This document shows positions 8,522 through 18,487 of a DNA stretch of 64,000 bases, one piece after another. The notes beneath the pieces were generated by a model. It had not been told where the DNA came from, did not search any database, and saw only the letters and a program-made list of their open reading frames with translations. The translations under genes and the position numbers were made by a program. Origin of the DNA: Prostheceraeus crozeri. Its lineage: Eukaryota; Platyhelminthes; Polycladida; Euryleptidae. The DNA is taken from positions 558,001 through 622,000 of the forward strand of contig CAJQUW010015390.1 in the NCBI GenBank assembly GCA_907163375.1, given 5' to 3'. Each line of letters starts with the position of its first letter. Positions within the stretch are counted from its first letter, which is position 1.

Positions 8522-8921
8522 CCGTTTGATGTCCTACATCTTTAATGAATGACGTTATCTGCGGTAGTATCTCCCTTGTAAAGGTTTCCCATGTGACGTC
8601 ACTGAAACGAAAAAATCGATATTCAACATCTTCACGTTTTGGTGAACAGACGTATAGTTTGACTGATGAATCACACTTTATCCATACCTTGTCATCGAGA
8701 GGAATCTTGATCCGAGTCTTATGGTTGTCAATGAGATCCGCAAAGTCTTTCAGTGAAGGCAATGAGTCAATACTAATGCAAACGCCACGATGTTTTCGAT
8801 CACTATTTGCTATTGAATGACGAAATGCTATTCTTTTAGAATTTGTTATGTGAACGTTTTGAACGTCACTAAGTTTCCATGTTCTAATGTAATGAGGCAT
8901 GTTCCGAAAGCTATGTTTCAA
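8340..8921 (-). CDS. Unknown Polinton protein, possible PC4-like double repeat
   Basis: A 193-residue frame directly before the TBP-like gene. Two segments show a beta-beta-beta-beta-helix pattern. Residues about 12-63 run from RTWKLSDVQNVHITN to GVCISIDSLPSLKDFADLI. Residues about 70-125 end RFSDVTWETFTREILPQI. The first resembles the PC4/Sub1 coactivator domain, where a KGISL strand precedes a helix. The acidic, threonine- and glutamine-rich tail (residues 145-193) is probably disordered. PC4 binds single-stranded DNA and supports transcription initiation, so a partner role with the TBP-like protein is attractive but unproven. The methionine at residue 8 is an alternative start. Confidence 0.5.
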   Translation of the reverse strand: MKHSFRNMPHYIRTWKLSDVQNVHITNSKRIAFRHSIANSDRKHRGVCISIDSLPSLKDFADLIDNHKTRIKIPLDDKVWIKCDSSVKLYVCSPKREDVEYRFFRFSDVTWETFTREILPQITSFIKDVGHQTVGSCKLDVNYKSKVKTQSTRDREEYTQPKTMVTDKTQIEADNELTSWKTLNVNMEDSEEG

Positions 8922-8962
8922 ATTTAGGTTTAATGTTTGCCTAAAGTTTGTTATTTTATTAG

Positions 8963-9132
8963 CTCAACATATCGGAATGATGTTGAGTACAAATTCTTCA
9001 CATATTCATTCACATTAGGACTACCTATTTATTAGTAATCATTTCTACATATCGGAAAGATGTAGAAATTTCAATTTTAATAAGACTACTTATGTATTAG
9101 TAAGTGTTGCTACATGTCGGAAGATGCAGCAA
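8963..9132. other. Three related hairpins with a shared CGGAA loop
   Basis: Stem-loops at 8963-8987 (8-bp stem, loop ATCGGAATG), 9041-9069 (10-bp stem, loop ATCGGAAAG) and 9107-9132 (9-bp stem with one mismatch, loop GTCGGAAG). Loop cores are shared while stem sequences differ with pairing kept. The hairpins alternate with a second repeat containing TATTAGTAA. They fill the gap between the polymerase 3' end (9180) and the next minus-strand gene (8921). Confidence 0.8.
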
Positions 9133-9179
9133 ACGCAAGATCTATTACAAGTGGAATATTATATTGTTTTTATTTAGAC

Positions 9180-12100
9180 TTATTCTACATCACCTGTGAC
9201 AGGAAGGCATCTCCTTCTCTTCGACGGTGGGGGAAGACCTAGGCTGTAGTGTCCATATGGTAATGATAAATTTTTATCCAGCCAACAGCGCTTATCCTCC
9301 CAAAGTGAAAGACCTCGCTTCCTAAATGATTTTGTGCTAACTATGTGATTTTTTGAATTTATAATTGTCATATCTTCAGTTGTATCATTCTCACTATAAT
9401 AGACACTCCTATAGTCATCATGTTTCAATTTTTTAACTGCTGCTCTCTGAATTCCTTTTGCACGTTTGATGCTATGATTCGTAGAGTCTAGATATTTCAT
9501 GGAATACATTTTTGGTTTTAGTAGGATCATTTCCTCAAGCAACTTTCCAGCACACTCATCCTTAAAACAACCTAATCTAGCTTTGTTTGTAGTTGAGTAT
9601 AGTCCGTGATGACTGTCATAGTTTGAAGAGTCAAACTTTTCACCGAAGTATAGAAGTATATCTTCCAGACGGACAGATGGTGATGTGTATAAACATAGGA
9701 AGAAACTGTCGGTATCACCTCCACAAAGCCGCGTTCTATTTAACAGTGGACACCCTTTTAGATCATTGTAATATAATTGATACATTTCCAACTTACTATA
9801 GTCAAGTACTGCTTGACCAACATATATTAATTTATTTAAAACTATTGAAGGCTTGTACATTTCCATACCAACCAGATCTTCATCAAATATTTTGTGTTGA
9901 ACATAGAGAGGATGATTTGACAATTTCAGTAGTTGTTTCTCATTGTTGACTAGTTTAAATTTTTTCCTTCTCCTTACATTTTCCATTGTTTTACCATATA
10001 AAGAATTATTTTTCAATTTGTAGAATGACTTTTCGAAGTCAGTGTTTGATTGAGCCCTCTTTTGAGAGTTCATATCAATATACGTTTTTAATCAAGGCTT
10101 TTGTGTGAATTTTATGCCACTATGAATCTTCTTGATTCTCATGCCCATGGTCAAGTAAAATTTTAAAATTGAGTAGTGGACTACATAATTTTCCCTATCA
10201 AATTGATGGAGCAGAAGTTTCTTGATAGAAGAAAAATGTGTATTTGGTCTTACTTTTTCATATAGATTTTTCATATAGTGTGAAAACATTCTCTTTTCAA
10301 TCATCTGCATTTCTGGAGCTAATGGGAAATCGGCAGTGTCATCATGAATGGCTGCAGGATACTCTAAATCTAAATCAAAAATGTAGCCGATTTCACCATC
10401 ATCATCTATATTTTGAACATTTTCTTCAATTAAAAAATTATCTAATTCACTTTCATTCAACCATTTGAAATTTGAGTGGGGTAGATTCCTACTGAGTGAA
10501 GAACCGTAAAGGTTATTAACATCTAAGTAGGTCAAATGTCGACTTTCATGTGTATTATTTCCTAATTCTTCAATGCGTGCACGCGCTCGGTGAATGTTGG
10601 TGAAAGTCATACCCCCTCTAATTCCTCGTTCAAATAGATTGTACATATTTTCATCTTGTATGTAGTGTGGGGGATCATTGGAAGAGAAATTTAGTGCTGA
10701 GGTAAAGCAAAGATGTGGGAGACTGACAAAATGTACAGGGTCGACTTCATCCTCACGTTGACTCAATGCTCTAAACACTTCAAATATGTCTGCCAACAAT
10801 AAAACATCTAACTTCAGATATGCGAGCATGTAATCACCAAATGTGCTACAATTAAATTCAATCCACGCCTTGTTAGCGTGTTCATATTCACTATCGGAAC
10901 AGTGCTCACGAGTAAGATCATTATAGAATTCAAATTGTGGTGGTAGACAGTCTTCCGTCAACGTGTTTAAGTTCTTGAAGTATGAATATGGAAACACTCC
11001 CTTCTGATATAAAACATTATCACTTAATTGTGGAAATTCTACCCTTAATGTCTCTACATGCTCATACGTTTGCAAACCCTTGGCTAATTCACTCAAGGAT
11101 GCACTTAGAAATTGATATGAGTCTAAGAATTTTAGTTTAAAGTATACTGTCTTCCCTTTGTATTCATTTACAGGGACACTGGCGGATAAAGTTATATATT
11201 TTTCAGCAGTTGCTGCTACAACATCTAATTTCCAAGACTTCACTCTTCCAATCGCTTTATAGCAAACGATGTGGCTATCATAATTTTTAAAATTGTGGAA
11301 AAATATGGGGAGCTCCCGTCTGTTAAGTCTTAACCGGAGATTGCATTTCCTACATAATGTTTGCCTATATCGTCCGGTGATATGATCATGATCACGAACT
11401 TTTATGACTTCATCGCTGAATTTTGATTTACATTTGTTGCAACATTCTGCATTCTCGTGGCGTGCTTTTTCATCCGCTGACAGTGACATTGGCTGCCTAG
11501 TTGTTGCACATTGGTTGTCATATAAGTCTTGGGCTACAGTTTCTAAGTGGTGCAAGAAACTAATAATGCAATTTTCTCCCTCAAAGAGGTAATACTTGTT
11601 TTCAAATTTTGATTGAAGGGCATTATGCCAGACATGATAAGCTCAAATGGCCGCAGGTTTATGTATTTTATTATCAATGTAGCACTCTATATCTGCATAA
11701 ATTACTAAAGGAGGACTTAGTTGATATTCCATGCTACTTGTTAGTACTTTTAGATCCGATGGCATTTTTTCTATTTGTGCTTTTCCTCGAATACAAAACT
11801 GGAAGTGTCGTTCTAGTGTTGTTTTATATGTGAATGACTGAGTGCATCTTTCGCAGAAGTATTTATGTCTTTTTAAAGTTCTCCTATATAATCTTGACAG
11901 CTTTGGAATTCCACAATAGTGTGCTGCTCCATTGTTTAGAATTAGCAAAATATTAACCGTTTGCCTACCAGTAAAGTTACTATTATAACGAACACCTTTG
12001 AGTCCATTTTCATAAAAGTGAATGTTATTTTTAATGTCATTATTTTTCTCAAATTTTGGAATATCTTTAATTGATACTGGTGTGGAAATGCCTTCCATAT

Positions 12101-13037
12101 TTAACTCAGATGTCCACTCACTATATGATTTTACTTCATTCCTAGAATAAGGTACTTCATTATAATGCAATATTGATAAAACTGCATATAGGAAGCAATC
12201 ATTTGCATTTGAATCAACATTAATGACAGCTTTAGAGTTTTTTAACTTCTTTGGTAGAGGAAATGATTGTCCACCTGACAGTATTGGACTTGTTATTACA
12301 TTGAACTCTATATTTTGTACATCATCTATAATCCAATTGCTACCCTTTTTTGTGAAGGCTTCAATATGATTTATTAGACTATTTAGATGATCCTGAAACC
12401 AAGCATCATAGTCATAAATATAGTTTGAGGATGATGAGGTAAAGTGTGCGAGAAAAGTTTCTTCTTCTTGAGGATTAGAACGGACATAACGAATTTGTGC
12501 AATCAGACGACCGCGCAATTGATAGCTCCTTAGTAAGTCAGACACTAAATTCCCTAACATGGAACGCATGCTTTCTAAGAATGATGTTATGTCCACAGTA
12601 GGTGTTGTTGGCGTGATATCATACACACGTGCATGGCCATTGAGTGCGCTTTCGCTGAGACTAACTGTTCCATAGTTATTATGCATATTCATCTCACTAT
12701 TTGAGTTATGTACATTCATATGCTGTCGAAATCTACTTATAGAGTTATATGTTTTGCCACACCGAGAGCAGTATTGCATAAAGTTTTGTATGTTAGTTGA
12801 AGCGCTGGTTGTTGGCTTAGAAGTAGATCTATTTTGATTATTTGAATTTGATTCTATTATGCTATCATTCGGTTTATTATTACATACAAGTTTATGCCTC
12901 TTAAGATTATCCATCCTATTCGTCTTATATGGACACTTGCTACATTGATACGTTTTTCCTAACTTACAAAATTTTTCATGTCGTTGCAAATTGCCTATGA
13001 GAGTGAACACTTTTCCACACTTGGTACAGACAACCAT
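9180..13037 (-). pseudogene. Protein-primed DNA polymerase B region
   Basis: The replicative polymerase of the Polinton, read right to left. C2H2-type zinc fingers at the N-terminus (CTKCGKVFTLIGNLQRH and two more) are followed by a region with NDCFLYAVLSILH and a further finger. Next come the exonuclease motif VIYADIECY, an endonuclease-VII-like zinc motif (CNKC, VRDHDHITGRYR, CRKCN), more exonuclease, then polymerase motif A (YLDVNNLYG), motif B (KLKNNSLYGK) and motif C (GGDTDSFF). The order and size (about 1,280 codons) are normal for large Polinton polymerases. The region is broken about twice. A TATA and CRE promoter precedes it. In the family, priming uses a terminal protein, probably from the N-terminal part. 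Confidence 0.9.
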
Positions 13038-13067
13038 GATTATTGATGAGGATTGAAATTAGCAAGC

Positions 13068-13108
13068 CCTTATATACATCTACCATCTAATGACGTCAGC
13101 GTCATCAC
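13068..13108 (-). promoter_or_regulatory. Polymerase promoter: TATA box and CRE
   Basis: Read on the minus strand, TGTATATAAGG lies at 13078-13068, about 30 bp before the start codon. A full CRE palindrome TGACGTCA lies at 13091-13098, with CGTCATCAC at 13100-13108 on the plus strand. Both the 11-bp TATA string and the 9-bp CGTCATCAC recur at the left promoter (333-375). Confidence 0.7.
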
Positions 13109-13193
13109 CAGCCAATACCATATGTTCCGATCTGTTGTAAAGAGAAAACATAAAATTTAAAGCAATCTATTTTTTTTCAAAAGTAAAAATAAG

Positions 13194-15291
13194 TTATAAC
13201 TTCACGCATTTCACAATGTCACTGTGGTATAATTTCAAGTGGCTACAGCTTTCACTGCAGCCACCCAAATCGTCCATCCGCGTCAGTCTTAGCTTACGGA
13301 TGGTGTTATTGCTACACTCAACGTGGATTAAGGTCTCTTTGTCGTGTCGTTGGCTATTTGTTACTTGTGAGGCCAACAGGAGGTTTGATTGAGTTATATT
13401 TTGTAAGGACTCAACCAAACCTCTGTTGTCCTCCATTAACTGAGCCTCACGAGCCTCGGACTGTTTCAATCGCTCTTGACACCGCCGTAATTTGCTTTCG
13501 ATGTCCTCCTCCTCCGTCGTTGCGTCAAGGTCTACGTTGTACTCGCGTACTGGGAGAGGAGCCTTAGGAACTGCGGCTGGGATAGGAGGTGTTGGAGAGG
13601 AAGGAGCTGCGGCTGGGATAGCAGGTGTTGGAGAGGAAGGAGCTGCGGCTGGGATAGGTGTTGGAGGCGAAGGAGCTGGGACTGGGATATCAGCTGCTGA
13701 GGATGGGGCCAATGTCATCATCGGCGACAATGGTAGGTGGACATTCCAGCTAGGAGACGCCCGGATGTTGGAGAATGAGATCTCCGCTTGAGACGCAAAC
13801 ATCACGGAGTCCTGTAATTGAAAGGAACAATTGTTTATCATCCATTTACCATTTTTTGACAATAATTAGATACAAATGTGAATTCCTCTTACCTCCTGCT
13901 GGATTGCGGTTTCTTGATCGGATCCACTCGCCTTGTTAGGAGTCACCGAATCATTCTGAAAGACGAATTAATCAATTGTAGACGAATATATTAATAATAA
14001 AGTGTGTTTTATAATAAATTTTAATGAAAACAATTCTGTACACATGCAGTTAACCAGTCATATACTTACATGCACATCAGAATCATCATCTTCGTCGGAA
14101 GAGGACGTCGGAGATGAAGTCGCTGAAGTAGTGGCTTCATCCTCGGATGAGGAGTCCGAATCCTCCGATGACTCGCGAATCGAGTACGGTTTCTCCTCAT
14201 TGTCCTCTACCGACGTTGTTGTCGCCGGCGTAGACAAGAAGCTTCTGTGGTGCTTCTTCAGCGACAGAGATCGCATAGACTGCAACGAAAAATATGATGA
14301 CATGTTTGCAACTCATTGACGAAGTATGTATGTTTTTAAAAATACTTGATGCATTTTCAGTTATTGTTGACTGAGACCTATGTAATGACACTTACGGGAC
14401 TCGAAGGTAGTCTGCTCCTCGGTGAAGATAAGCGCGGAATTTTCGGGCAGCCTTGAACACTGGGAAACAGCTGAAAGTAGGAAAAATTCATATTTAATTT
14501 CACATTGAGAACTAATAAATAACTGAAAGTATTTATAAGTTTTTATAAGTATTTATAATAAAATAACTACATCCTCATTAGTCTTTGTCGGGTGAGGTAG
14601 CTCACTCTGAAATGTTTAAGCAATGTTGATTTACTTTATGTATAGAAATAATTAAATTAGTCAATAAATACTTACATCTTTAGCGAACAGTTTCTTCTGA
14701 ACCAACACCTTGGCTCTCTTCGGTGGGGGCATCAGTACATCCTGAAATGTTTTACAACATATAATCATTTCATACATAATGAAGTAGTATTTTTTTATTT
14801 TTCTGCTGTGAGCCAGTTATCCGTTGAAACTAGCATGTAGAATTGATGGCACTCACCTCACAATCACTGAAAGTCTCATCGATGAACTCCCGAGACTTAG
14901 GAACTTTCCTCTTAGGAACTCGCGACTTTTGAGGCTTATCCTCTGGAGCAGGTTCATCCAACTGGGAAAGCACGCCTTCAGTCGGTCGATCCTTCCCAAA
15001 AAGACGCTCCAACTTCTTCTTCTCAACTTTGGAGGTTAAGTTAATCCCCTTTCTCCCATTTAGTTGAGCACAAGGGGTGTGCTTGGTAATAAATGCTTTC
15101 GCGGAGTCACTATTCACCTTTGCATCGCTCCTTTCATACCTCTTACACGTGAGGCAGTAGAGGTACGTGCAGTCCTCTCGGAAGGAGCATTCCTTATGCC
15201 CGCTTTTGTTCGCATGTCGAACGGGCAGTTGGCAAGTCTCACAGAAATGGAAGATGAGACGTTGCCGTGCGATGCTTTCTTGTCGAACCAT
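13194..15291 (-). CDS. Seven-coding-exon gene, 500-residue zinc-binding/coiled-coil protein
   Basis: Coding exons on the minus strand: 15291-14857, 14741-14676, 14606-14571, 14470-14396, 14279-14070, 13955-13893 and 13811-13194. Every junction has GT donors and AG acceptors, and every exon is a multiple of three (all introns phase 0), giving 500 residues. The N-terminus has a Cys/His cluster (CETCQLP, HKEC, CLTCKRYE), probably zinc-binding. Exon 3 has a basic nuclear-signal-like PPPKRAKV. Next come an acidic serine-rich stretch, a proline/alanine repeat (PIPAAAPSSPTP units, about three) and a coiled coil (SKLRRCQERLKQSEAREAQL). I know no family. It could be a host chromatin or transcription protein, or an accessory gene of the adjacent element, though Polinton genes are usually intronless. 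Confidence 0.72.
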
Positions 15292-15296
15292 TTCTC

Positions 15297-15937
15297 TAGA
15301 GGATAAAAAAATTTTATTATAATTTAATCTCTTTTTAAATGAGAAATCATTTATGTACCATCTTCAAACCTTTATTAAGTACTAGATTAATATTTGACAA
15401 ATCTTAAGAAGAAATAAAATTTGAAGTTGAAATTGAAACCGAAAGTCGAAAATTAGATATTTATTCGAAAAGGGTTAGCTCATAAGAAGAGTTGAAATTT
15501 GGAAACAGCTGATTTACTATTATTTAATTTCGAAATTAATTTAATGAAATGAAAGTGAAATTTCGAAAATTTCAACCAATCCTCAATTTGTTTAATTAAA
15601 CAAGCTTGAATTTTATACATCTGTTAGCAGATGACAGACTGAATATTTAAAATGGATGAAGGCTTTATTTAGGTATATTTTTATTTATTTACAAACTGTG
15701 AAAATCTTGTTGATTCAAATACACTTACATTTAAACTGATATATTCATGTCTCTCGCTCAGTGACTTAATATAGGATGAAAAATTAAAATAAAAAAACAT
15801 GGTTAATAATATAACATAAAGTGTTCCTATCCTAAAAACCCAAGCTTCTATATTTAAAGCTATTTGGTTATAAAAACTTAATAATGTTCCTACTCCCGAA
15901 TATCCTATAAAGTAGCAGAACATGACAATGAAACTCA
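15297..15937 (-). other. First intron, AT-rich, no gene seen
   Basis: Between the probable 5' exon donor and the first coding exon acceptor. It is AT-rich with several repeats of TTTCGAAATT-like words. The two short open frames here have no recognisable content. Confidence 0.5.
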
Positions 15938-16050
15938 CTTTAGAATTGTAATAAGAACCGGAGAACGGAGGAACGAAGAACGACGTCTGTTATGGACACT
16001 AAATAATTTGAAAATGAGTGAAAATTCGTTGTGTGCAACTTCTTTATATA
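15938..16050 (-). promoter_or_regulatory. Promoter and probable 5' noncoding exon of the 500-residue gene
   Basis: On the minus strand TATATAAAG lies at 16050-16042. A start near 16020 would give a short exon ending at a GTGAGT donor at about 15938. The coding exon has an acceptor just before its start codon (TTTTTATCCTCTAG, near 15297). A TGACATCAC element at about 16084-16093 resembles the CRE-like sites of the Polinton promoters. Confidence 0.55.
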
Positions 16051-16460
16051 TGAAATTGACAAAGCAACTATGAACAAAGACCTTATGACATCACATCTTG
16101 GAATTGGTACGGTTAAACAAAATTGATAACTCAAACAAGAATTGGAACAGCTGGTTTATTTTTAACCTTAGAAATGGAAGTGCCATCATATGTGTTGAAA
16201 GATTTCTACATGTAAACAGTAGAGTGAATTCAAAGTAATATGAACTGATGGACTGATGTATTATGTGATATACATGTTATTATTAATAGTCATATAATGA
16301 TTCATATTTGAATTGAAGATATCAACGTGTGATTTGAATAGAACATTAAATTTGAATTAAGCGCTAAATTTCGAAAATTCAAATTTCGCGGCAAAATGTG
16401 AATAATCAAATTTAAAGACTTTTTTTCGAAAATTTGAATTTCACGCCGAAATTAAAATAC

Positions 16461-16609
16461 TAGGGTTAGGGCTAGGGTTAAGGTTAGGGTTAGGGTTAGG
16501 GTTAGGGTTAAGGTTAGGGTTAGGGTTAAGGTTAGGGTTAGGGTTAGGGTTAGGGTTAGGGTTAGGGTTAAGGTTAGGGTTAGGGTTAGGGTTAGGGTTA
16601 GGGTTAGGG
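16461..16609 (+). repeat. Interstitial telomere-type (TTAGGG)n array with TTAAGG variants
   Basis: About 25 hexamer units in 149 bp, with several TTAAGG variants and one GCTAGGG. Unique sequence continues on both sides, so this is internal and not a chromosome end. Confidence 0.97.
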
Positions 16610-16734
16610 AAGCAAGAAGAGTATCTATGGCACCCGGAACCCATGGAAGCGCACGAGAAAATTTATTTACCCTATAATCCGAAAAATTTCGAGGGCGCGA
16701 AGCGCCCGAGAAATTTTGAGGCTCCCCCCCGCCG

Positions 16735-16806
16735 TGTATGAAGTGTATGAAGTGTATGAAGTGTATGAAGTGTATGAAGTGTATGAAGTGTATGAAGTGT
16801 ATGAAG
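16735..16806 (+). repeat. 9-bp tandem repeat (GTATGAAGT)n
   Basis: Eight near-perfect copies of a 9-bp unit. They begin just after a C7 run and a short GC hairpin (GGGCGCGAAGCGCCC, about 16694-16708). Confidence 0.95.
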
Positions 16807-16841
16807 GTCAAAGGTCAAGGTCAGGTCTAAGGTCAAGGTCA
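16805..16841 (+). repeat. Cluster of AGGTCA nuclear-receptor half-sites
   Basis: Five perfect AGGTCA hexamers start at 16805, 16812, 16818, 16830 and 16836, with one AGGTCT at 16823. The 16805/16812 pair is a DR1 spacing. This may only be slippage of a simple repeat. Confidence 0.6.
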
Positions 16842-16934
16842 AGTGTAGAGGTTTGTATATTATGATCATTTTTGGTTGTAAAACTTTAACTTTGAAAATT
16901 TGTAAACTTAGTCATTTTTGTAAAAAAACTTGGA

Positions 16935-17330
16935 ATTTTTCAAGTTGCATACCGATGCATACAACTAGGATTTTTTCATCAAATGGGTACATACAATATA
17001 TCATTCGAATGCTCTTTTCATGCTGATTCTAATGGTGTATTGTATGACACATGTATGACATAAAACTAGAGAGCTACATGTCTTTAAAGAATGGGCTAAA
17101 AACTTAGTGAATTTAAAAATCTAACATTTGTCTGCTTGCATACAGTTGCATACAACTAGGATTTTTCCATCGAATAGGTACATACCTTATATCATTCTAA
17201 AGGTCTTTTCATTCTCATTCTTATGGTGTCGTGTATGACACATGTATGATATCATCCTGGACTGCTACAAGCATTTTAAAATTAACAACATAACTGTTTC
17301 TTTAAAAGTTATATGTTCCTATTTATTTCA
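16935..17330. repeat. Diverged tandem duplication of about 195 bp
   Basis: Two similar blocks, roughly 16935-17130 and 17135-17330. They share GCATACAACTAGGATTTTT, a following CATCNAATNGGTACATAC-type string and GTATGACACATGTATGA in the same order. Estimated identity by eye is near 80 percent. No coding content. Confidence 0.75.
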
Positions 17331-17504
17331 AGTTGAAGTCTCCATACTTGATTTTTGTTTCAATTCAGTTATTGAACATTAATTGTAGATAGTTATTCCC
17401 CTTTCCCATTCAGACCTTAATTGAAGACCGATTTGTGAAATGATAAAACAAGTCTGTTCATATATACAAATGAATATTAAATAAAGAGATTAAGAAAAAA
17501 CACA

Positions 17505-17972
17505 CTAAATGTCATCAAGGTAAGGAAAGGGTACAAGTTTTTTCAAGTCCACTTGAACATGGATCCTGGTCTTCTTGGGCGCACAGGGACAGCGACGTGG
17601 TGTGTCAAGGTCGATGACCGAAAATTCGAGAGCGGTTGTGAGGTTCCGCTCGTTCGGCTCCATCCTCATGAACACCCGTTTGGTGTGATACTTCTTCGGG
17701 GCGTTCTTGACTTTGACCGTGACCCTTCCATAGAGTGGCGTTCGCATGGACTTCTTATTCATGTGACGCATCGTCTCGATTGATACGTCACTATCCTCAC
17801 CATCATCACTCGAGTAGTCGGGCGATGCAGGGGCTTGGGTGAACACCACCGGCTCGTTTGGTGTTGTCGATCGCTCCATCGGAGATTGGGGAGGTGTAGT
17901 GGTACGTTCCACTGGCGAAGTGGTACGATCAGCAGTGCCGTTCTCAACTGCGGCTTTCTGTTTGCGATCCAT
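17505..17972 (-). CDS. 155-residue protein of unknown function
   Basis: A single-exon frame. Residues 1-55 are low-complexity and threonine/proline-rich, with repeated RTTSPVERTTTPP-like units. An acidic stretch follows (SSDDGEDSDVS, about residues 54-64). Residues 80-155 are folded-looking and beta-prone (LYGRVTVKVKNAPKK, then FSVIDLDTPRRCPCAPKK, then RIHVQVDLKKLVPFPYLDD). Codon use looks like a real gene. TATAAAAG lies 82 bp upstream on the minus strand (18061-18054). It is divergent from the 96-residue gene across a 224-bp shared promoter region. I recognise no family; a small viral-type or transcription-related protein is possible. Confidence 0.55.
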   Translation of the reverse strand: MDRKQKAAVENGTADRTTSPVERTTTPPQSPMERSTTPNEPVVFTQAPASPDYSSDDGEDSDVSIETMRHMNKKSMRTPLYGRVTVKVKNAPKKYHTKRVFMRMEPNERNLTTALEFSVIDLDTPRRCPCAPKKTRIHVQVDLKKLVPFPYLDDI

Positions 17973-18053
17973 TTAGACTTGTAGATTTAAAATAATTGTA
18001 ACTTGTAAACGTGAGGATTAGAACCTTTGATAAGAATTGGTACAAACCTCGGA

Positions 18054-18141
18054 CTTTTATACTTTTTAAACAAAGGAAATCCTAACAGCCAATCAGAGAG
18101 GTACCGAACTTCCCTAAAGAATATATATAACTATATAAAGG
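18054..18141. promoter_or_regulatory. Divergent promoter with two TATA boxes
   Basis: A minus-strand TATAAAAG at 18061-18054 and a plus-strand TATATAAAGG at 18132-18141 face away from each other. They serve the 155- and 96-residue genes. Confidence 0.6.
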
Positions 18142-18196
18142 ATGTCATTGTTCCAAACTGTTAAGTACTTATCCTCAACGTTCCATAAGAAGAAGC

Positions 18197-18487
18197 ATGT
18201 CCTCAAAGCCATTATTTTATTTTCAAAATGACAGCCAAGTCATTATTGGAGGTCATTTGGACATGACCATGCATCTCTCTTGCGGCTGCAAAGTGGCCCT
18301 TTGGAAAACCTTGACCGTATCAGCACTTCAAAGGCGGAGTGGACTACCGGTGAAGTGTCCGGTACACGAGTGTGACCATGACTTTAGTGAAAATCAGACA
18401 TTCCATGAGTGGTGTGATGACTTCCTGAAGATCATGGAGTCGCCTGAGGGACGTGATTTGCACCCGTCATTTATTTTTCACGCTTAA
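18197..18487 (+). CDS. 96-residue Cys/His protein of unknown function
   Basis: A short protein with a compact metal-binding-looking centre: LDMTMHLSCGCKVALW, then KCPVHECDHDF, with H and C ligands at about residues 26, 29, 31, 54, 57, 59 and 61. The C-terminus is helical and acidic (FHEWCDDFLKIME). The ligand pattern recalls a small RING-like or treble-clef domain, but spacing is not diagnostic. The start codon lies 56 bp after a TATA box. Stop at 18487. No neighbour provides functional context except the divergent 155-residue gene. Confidence 0.55.
   Translation: MSSKPLFYFQNDSQVIIGGHLDMTMHLSCGCKVALWKTLTVSALQRRSGLPVKCPVHECDHDFSENQTFHEWCDDFLKIMESPEGRDLHPSFIFHA

Larger units (their letters stand above)
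1..13110. mobile_element. Polinton/Maverick element, left end outside window
   Basis: A virus-like DNA element recognised by its gene set: packaging ATPase, retroviral-type integrase with chromodomain, penton-like protein, basic core protein, double-jelly-roll capsid protein, adenain-like protease and protein-primed DNA polymerase B. Plus-strand genes (36-7815) converge on minus-strand genes (7970-13037). The left terminal repeat is not in the window. The right end was not located: the polymerase promoter ends near 13108, but accessory genes up to about 18.5 kb could also belong. Most frames are open and about three breaks are visible in all, so the copy looks young. Capsid and protease genes are family features seen in both Polintons and adintoviruses. 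Confidence 0.93.

Noticed and set aside
13492-13791. Plus-strand alanine/glycine-rich frame
   Set aside because: It is the antisense shadow of the Pro/Ala repeat in the last exon of the spliced minus-strand gene.
16461-16609. TTAGGG array as a chromosome end or a herpesvirus-type telomere integration
   Set aside because: Sequence continues on both sides and no herpesvirus gene is seen; only an interstitial array is supported.
16441-16869. Minus-strand frames of LTLTLT-, PNPNPN- and HFIHFI-type peptides
   Set aside because: They are translations of the TTAGGG and 9-bp tandem repeats, not genes.
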